Origin: Seison nebaliae
Lineage: Eukaryota > Rotifera > Pararotatoria > Seisonacea > Seisonidae
Direction: 5' to 3'
NCBI GenBank assembly: GCA_023231475.1
Contig: JALJEE010000325.1
Coordinates: 1 to 36,301 of the forward strand
DNA length: 36,301 nucleotides
Each line of letters opens with the position of its first letter. Position 1 is the stretch's first letter. Made by a program: the position numbers and the translations under genes. Under the pieces are notes generated by a model. The model was not told the origin of the DNA and made no database searches. It saw only the letters and a program-made list of their open reading frames with translations. Shown here piece after piece: positions 31,301 through 36,301 of the stretch.

Positions 31301-33476
31301 ATTACACTCGAACGACAATTGTCACAAGCGAAAAATTATCATCGAACAAAATTGAAAAATTCAAAAAAATTTAATAAAGAAAATAAGAAAAAAATAAATA
31401 ATGATGATAATAATGATAATAATGATGATAATGATAATGATGATGTTAATGATGATGATGATGATGATGATTATTCGTTACAGAATGTGTTGAATGAGAA
31501 AGATCTTCCCAAATTGAATGATGTCACACTCACCACATATCGAACACTTAGATCAGATTTATTAGAGTCCAATTCCGTCTACATCATCGATGGATGGAGT
31601 GACGTGTTCGTCTGGTTTGGGAAGACGTCCAATCGAATTCTCCGTACAGCCGCAGTTAAATTGGCGAAGGAATTGAATCTCATGTTCAAACAACGTCCAC
31701 TCTATTCCATTGTTCTGCGAGAGGTGGAAGGAACGGAATCACCAGTTTTCCAATCGAAATTCACCGAGTCAAATTGGCGAAATGAGAAGAGACATCGATC
31801 AAAATCTAATGACAATCAGAAGAAATTGAAAAAGAATAAAAAGAAAGTTTCAGACGAACCGAAATTACATGTCGATCTCTCCGCTCTTTTACGTCCACGA
31901 TATTCTCCCTTATCATATATGGAAGCGATAAATCATTGGAATATTTGTAATGACGCTTTAATCGAAAAGACTCCTGATGCCTTCGTATTAGAGAACAAAC
32001 AATTCGTTCGTCTACCTGAACATGAACGAGGTTTTAATTACAATTGTTTATATTATATTTTAATTGATTAATTTATTTAAATTTTAATTATCATTATTCT
32101 CTCAATTAATTTCAAAATAATCATTTTCTCTAATGATATTTTTAAATTTACAGGAATTTTTTACGCGGGAAATTGTTACGTCTATTTCTGCCAATATTCA
32201 TCAGAATTTCTCACGAATATCATCGGGGAAAATGAATCGGAATCATCAGATTATGAATCCAATTTAAATAGTCATCGAAGTGTCGTTTATTTTTGGCAGG
32301 GTAGAAATGCGACGAATGTCGGCTGGCTCAATTTCTCATTCACGTTAACTTTATTCAATTTTTTCATTTGTGTTTCATTTCCGTTTCAGATTGAGAAAGA
32401 AATTAGAAATGGTCGTGGGAGATAGTTTGGAGATCTATAAAGAATATCAAGTTCTATTAATTCGTCTTTTTAAAAAAATTCATTTTTTATTTATTCACAA
32501 AAATTTCAAATGGAATTTATCATGGAAAAATTAGCAAAAAGAAAGTTCCGTTTTTCTTTCACATTTCCAAGGGCGATTCGTTATAAGACGAGGTCGTCGA
32601 GAGAGTTTTCTAGCGAAGAATGGACAATGTTATCCCGACGAACCGGAACTACTTCAACTTCGTGCCAATTGTGGATGGCAATCGATTCGATGTATTCAAA
32701 TCGATTCATTATCATCAAATTTATGTTCTGCTTTCTGTTTCATATTCTGTGTTCCATTTACTAATGCTTCCAAATCCAATAACAACAACAACAATAATAA
32801 TAATAATAATAATAATAACGAAAGTTTTTTTCATGACGAAAAATCATCGTCATTATCATCATCGTCATCATATCAGATGGGTAATGTGATAGAAGATGAT
32901 GAAGAAGATCGAGGAATAGTTTATGTTTGGATTGGTTCGAACGCCGATCCTCATGAAGCACATTTGGCGGAAGAGATTGCTAATTATATTTATGATGATA
33001 CATATTCCATTCAAGTGATCAATGAGGGACATGAGCCAAAGAATTTCTTTTGGGATTCAATGTCGAGAGGTCGACAAACTTATTCGAACGACGCCGATTA
33101 TTTACGTTCTGTCCGATTATTTCGATGTTCCTGCTCTCCCGGTTATTTCGAGATAACAGAAAAATTAGATTTCTGTCAAGATGATCTCATCGATCACGAT
33201 GTCATGATTCTCGATAATGGAACTAAAGTCTATTTATGGATCGGTCCTTGTAGTTCAGATATCGAGAAGAAGTTGAGTTATAAGAGTGGGGAAATGTACG
33301 TGAATAGTCTGCGACAGAAAGGCGAGAAAAGAAAGATAATTTTCGTGACGAAAACTCACGAATCTCTCGAGTTCACCAAAGCTTTCCATGGATGGACCAG
33401 TCATATCAAATCACCCAAATCGTTAGAGAAGAATATCATTCTTCAAGAGATGTATCAAACGGGCAATATGAATTGA
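28327..33476 (+). CDS. FLII: Flightless-I homolog (LRR plus gelsolin repeats), 1492 aa
   Basis: Twelve exons: 28327-28389, 28434-28550, 28601-28768, 28819-28904, 28955-29031, 29076-29267, 29318-29493, 29549-29706, 29782-32030, 32154-32343, 32390-32450, 32535-33476. All joins keep phase and follow the known protein from start (MAQTGVLAFLRNVNLDGNNF) to end. Residues 1 to about 430 are leucine-rich repeats (for example LNISHNQIQ, LDLSGNDLEEIP). From about residue 530 come six gelsolin-like segments: DGDCYIILHTY, LNWQIYYWIG, SVYIIDGWSDVFVWFG, NCYVYFCQY, GIVYVWIG, TKVYLWIG. The family remodels actin and acts as a coactivator in the nucleus. The length exceeds the human 1269 aa because of Asp/Asn-rich inserts between gelsolin segments 3 and 4 and an Asn/Ser insert before segment 6. 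Intron 8 (29707-29781) is 75 nt and stop-free in frame, so retention would add 25 residues. Confidence 0.96.
31390..31472. repeat. GAT/AAT trinucleotide repeat in the Flightless-I coding region
   Basis: It encodes an Asp/Asn-rich linker between gelsolin segments 3 and 4. The frame is kept. Confidence 0.85.
32778..32820. repeat. AAC/AAT trinucleotide repeat in the Flightless-I coding region
   Basis: It encodes about 14 consecutive Asn residues just before the final gelsolin segments. A Ser-rich TCA/TCG run follows. Confidence 0.85.
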
Positions 33477-33963
33477 CTATGAATTTCGAATTCCATCAAA
33501 ATCCGTCAAATTATCATCAACCGTTTTTTTGACGTTGTCAATTGGCATTTAAACGTATTAACAACATATCTCTCTCTTATTATTATTATCGTAAAGAGAA
33601 ATCATCTTTTCTTTACCATCCTACTTTCCACCTTCTCAAACGCTCTTCTCCTCCACTTCTTGTTTGTCATTCAATTTTTCTTCTAAATAAAAATTAAACG
33701 GCTATTAATCAAATCAATTCTTATCATCACATTTCCATTAAATACTTAAATAAAAATAGAATTTCAAAAAATTTTTTCTCGTCTAACAATTATTTAAAAA
33801 AAAATCATTTATATGATATATATTATGATATATTGATAATGGAGTTTAATTAAATTTCTAAAATTCTCCAATATAGAATAGATGTCGTTATTTATCTAAC
33901 TAATTCTTCTTTTCGTAGTAGTTGAAGGAGTTGAAAGAAATGAAGATGAAAAAATGGAAATTC
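33477..33963. other. Convergent 3' regions of Flightless-I and choline dehydrogenase
   Basis: 487 bp between two stop codons on opposite strands. AATAAA at 33686-33691 suits the plus-strand gene. I found no clear minus-strand signal. Nothing else is recognisable. Confidence 0.5.
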
Positions 33964-35716
33964 TCATTTTCTTCCATCGATCAACTTCTCTGCCATCATA
34001 ACAACGGTTGCATTTAAGTTAGTTGAAGTGATGGAAGGCATGATGGAAGCATCGATGATTTGTACGTTCTAAAAAAGGAAAAATTGCAAGAAAAAAATTT
34101 TAGAGAATTAACTTCAATTCCATGAAGGAAACCAGATGAATTGACGACACTGTCACTCTCATCAATTCCCATTCGACATGATGATGATAAATGATGAACG
34201 GTGCCGCCCGTCTCTCGAATATATTTATATAGATCATTATCGTTCTGATATTGGAAACCTGTAAATTGAAATTTTTGATGGAAATGAAAAAAGTGATTGA
34301 ACCTGGAAAGAATTCATCTTTAATCTCATCTCGTAAAGGTGATTCGTGACAAATGAGTCTTGCTTGACGAATTGCTTCTAATGTCATCCATTGGTCATAT
34401 TGAGTGGAGAGATAATTTGGATTGATTAATGGAAGAAGAGAATTGGAACGATTATCTGAATGAATTGAACCGACTGATGTTGGTTTTGTGAGATTTGAAT
34501 ATAATTGAAATCCATCAATTTTATAAAAAGAAGTTTCGTTATCTCGAAGCATAGCAGGAAGAAAATGAATTTGAATATCACTTCTATCATTTCTTTGCTT
34601 AGTTTGAGATGAATTAATAAATGCTCCCATTTCCATATGATTGGAAGCAGAAAATCCATCACCATTAATCAACCATCGAAATATCGATGCTGATTTCCTC
34701 CAATTCGAATATGACATTCTCATCAATTTCGATTTGATTCGTCTCATTCGATATTTGAGTTGAACGGCGAAATGATCTTGAACATTCTCTCCAACATTTT
34801 CCAGACGTTTTTTCAACGGAATTTTCAAAGAATTTTCAATAACATCTTTTCTACCAATTCCACTTCGTTCAAGGAATAAAGGCGATTCGATCGATCCGAG
34901 ACAAATGATGATATTTTCTCCTTTCACTCGGAAACTTGTCGGACTATTGGGATATGTTAATTCGATGGAATTACACCGTTTATTATTCTCATCTAAAATC
35001 ATTCGATGACATTTGACATTTTGAAGAATAGAAATATTTCTCCGAATGGGAAAGAGATAATCGAAGGCTAATGATCGACGAACACCTTCATTAATGGCTG
35101 TATCAAAATATCCATAACCGTTTGATGAATATGAATTAATATCGGGAAGGAAAATCTTTCCGTTATTTTTACAACTTTCCAGAAATAAATCTCCATAACG
35201 ATTACGAGTTAACGGTCCTTTTGACAAGTAGAGTGGACCGGAAGAACCACGTTCATTATAATCACATTTCTCATTTAAAATCGTTTCACTTTTTTTAAAA
35301 TATTTCACACAATTCTCATACGACCACGAATCATCAGCGATACGTTTCGACCATTCATCCAGATCGAACGGATGAGCTCTCAAATGAACCATTCCATTAA
35401 TTTGGGAACAACCACCTAATATCATCCCTCTCGGATATGTAATGATACGATCGTTCAAATTCGTTTGTGGTAACGACTCATAATAAGTTGTGTGTTTGGG
35501 CGAAGTTATGGCATTAGAAATACCGATAGGTATGTGGAACTTCCAAGCATCTTTCAACCAATTAATCTCCTTTCCAACATCCACTACCAAAATATTGGCA
35601 TTCTTATCCTTCTCGTATAATCGACGAGCGACAACACTACCCGCTGATCCACATCCACACACAATATAATCATAAGATAACTTTCTCAAATTAGATAACT
35701 TTCTCAATTGGAACAT
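33964..35716 (-). CDS. CHDH: Choline dehydrogenase (GMC oxidoreductase), 554 aa
   Basis: Exons on the minus strand: 34303-35716, 34113-34258, 33964-34068; both introns are 44 nt. The enzyme oxidises choline to betaine aldehyde, feeding betaine synthesis in mitochondria. Seen: an Arg/Lys/Ser-rich N-terminus suited to mitochondrial import; the FAD Rossmann motif YDYIVCGCGSAGS; GMC signature 1 as GGCSQINGMVHLRAHPF; signature 2 as GSIESPLFLERSGIG; the catalytic-His block VHHLSSSCRMG, which lies in exon 2; and the final block IDASIMPSITSTNLNAT, with the conserved Asn in NLNA, in exon 3. Without the two small exons the frame drifts into nonsense, so they are essential. One oddity is VVDVGKE where GMC enzymes usually have Glu (LLEAG) contacting the FAD ribose; Asp may replace it. 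Other GMC enzymes are possible, but the C-terminus fits CHDH best. Confidence 0.92.
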
Positions 35717-36301
35717 TCTTCTTTTTTAAATCTCCTCTACATTCACTCAATCACTCACCTTAAGTAAATACAGGAAATACGATATAATGTTACATTATAT
35801 TCCGAGTTGAAATAAGCTATGCGTTAGAAGAAAATTCAGTCGGATAAAAAGACAATACAACTCAACACATCTCAAATCAGAAAAATCTCTAATAGTTTTA
35901 ACTTAAACTCTAATTTAAATGTAAGAATTTTAAGAAGAAAATTCAGTTGAACAATTTCGACATGCTTATTATTTTACAACTTTATCTTGTTTAATATAAA
36001 TTTCGTTAATTAGATTATTTAAGAGAATGAAATATTGAAACATCTCATGAGAAGAAGTTGTGAAAGAAAATAAATTTTATTTGAAATTTTTCAATGAACA
36101 TTCATCAATTGATCATAACTGAAAAATAATATTTAAATTTTTCACTATATATCCATTTTTATGTGAATCAATTTCCTTCCAATGTCTTTAATTGTTGTGT
36201 CGGAGTAATATTTATAACTACCAAACGGCTCGTTGTGTAGTTAAAAATAAGAGGAAATTCATGAAAGAATTTGTACGACATCGATCTCGAATAATATTTA
36301 A
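35717..36301. other. Upstream region of choline dehydrogenase
   Basis: AT-rich, without a recognisable gene or repeat. It presumably includes the promoter of the minus-strand gene. Confidence 0.4.

Noticed and set aside
1-36301. CRISPR arrays, operons, insertion sequences, bacterial-type promoters or viral genes
   Set aside because: Spliced metazoan genes throughout, and no such structures; the tandem repeats lack spacer-repeat alternation.

Overview
The window is nuclear DNA of a small-genome animal. It is AT-rich, it carries metazoan-only gene families (a DM-domain factor, a FOXN2/3-type forkhead factor, Flightless-I, IP6K), and its coding regions are cut by very short introns, mostly 40-56 nt and at most 123 nt. 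Serine, asparagine and aspartate homopolymers made of TCA/AAT/GAT repeats run through the proteins. Nothing bacterial or viral was seen. The style suits a compact arthropod such as a mite, or another small invertebrate, but I cannot fix the taxon from sequence alone.

Layout. 0.6-0.8 kb: a 30-bp minisatellite. 1.6-2.2 kb (+): an orphan ORF. 2.2-3.7 kb (-): a complete but strongly diverged beta-tubulin in four exons. 4.3-6.7 kb (-): a coiled-coil protein in four exons. 6.7-10.4 kb: no firm gene. 10.4-13.1 kb (+): an intronless inositol hexakisphosphate kinase with a repeat-rich 3' flank. 13.1-16.0 kb: mostly non-coding, with one possible small minus-strand gene. 16.0-17.1 kb (+): a DMRTA-type factor, DM and DMA segments in separate exons. 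17.2-19.7 kb: decayed mobile DNA, including a three-copy repeat family, inverted repeats, a MITE with TA flanks and a Tc1/mariner-like end. 19.8-21.1 kb (+): an all-helical protein of unknown family. 21.7-24.2 kb (-): FOXN2/3-type forkhead. 24.3-28.3 kb: divergent upstream region shared by FOXN and Flightless-I, with a 40-bp minisatellite. 28.3-33.5 kb (+): Flightless-I in 12 exons. 34.0-35.7 kb (-): choline dehydrogenase in three exons.

The genes are unrelated housekeeping and developmental functions, with no operon logic. Three pairs converge tail to tail (orphan ORF/tubulin 41 bp apart, helical protein/FOXN, Flightless-I/choline dehydrogenase 487 bp apart).

Most striking observation: I rebuilt 20 introns from reading frame and family homology (22 with two inferred ones). 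Every one starts with GTT. None has the usual animal GTAAGT/GTRAG donor. If transcripts confirm this, the organism has a shifted 5' splice-site code, which predicts a change in U1 snRNA or in donor recognition.
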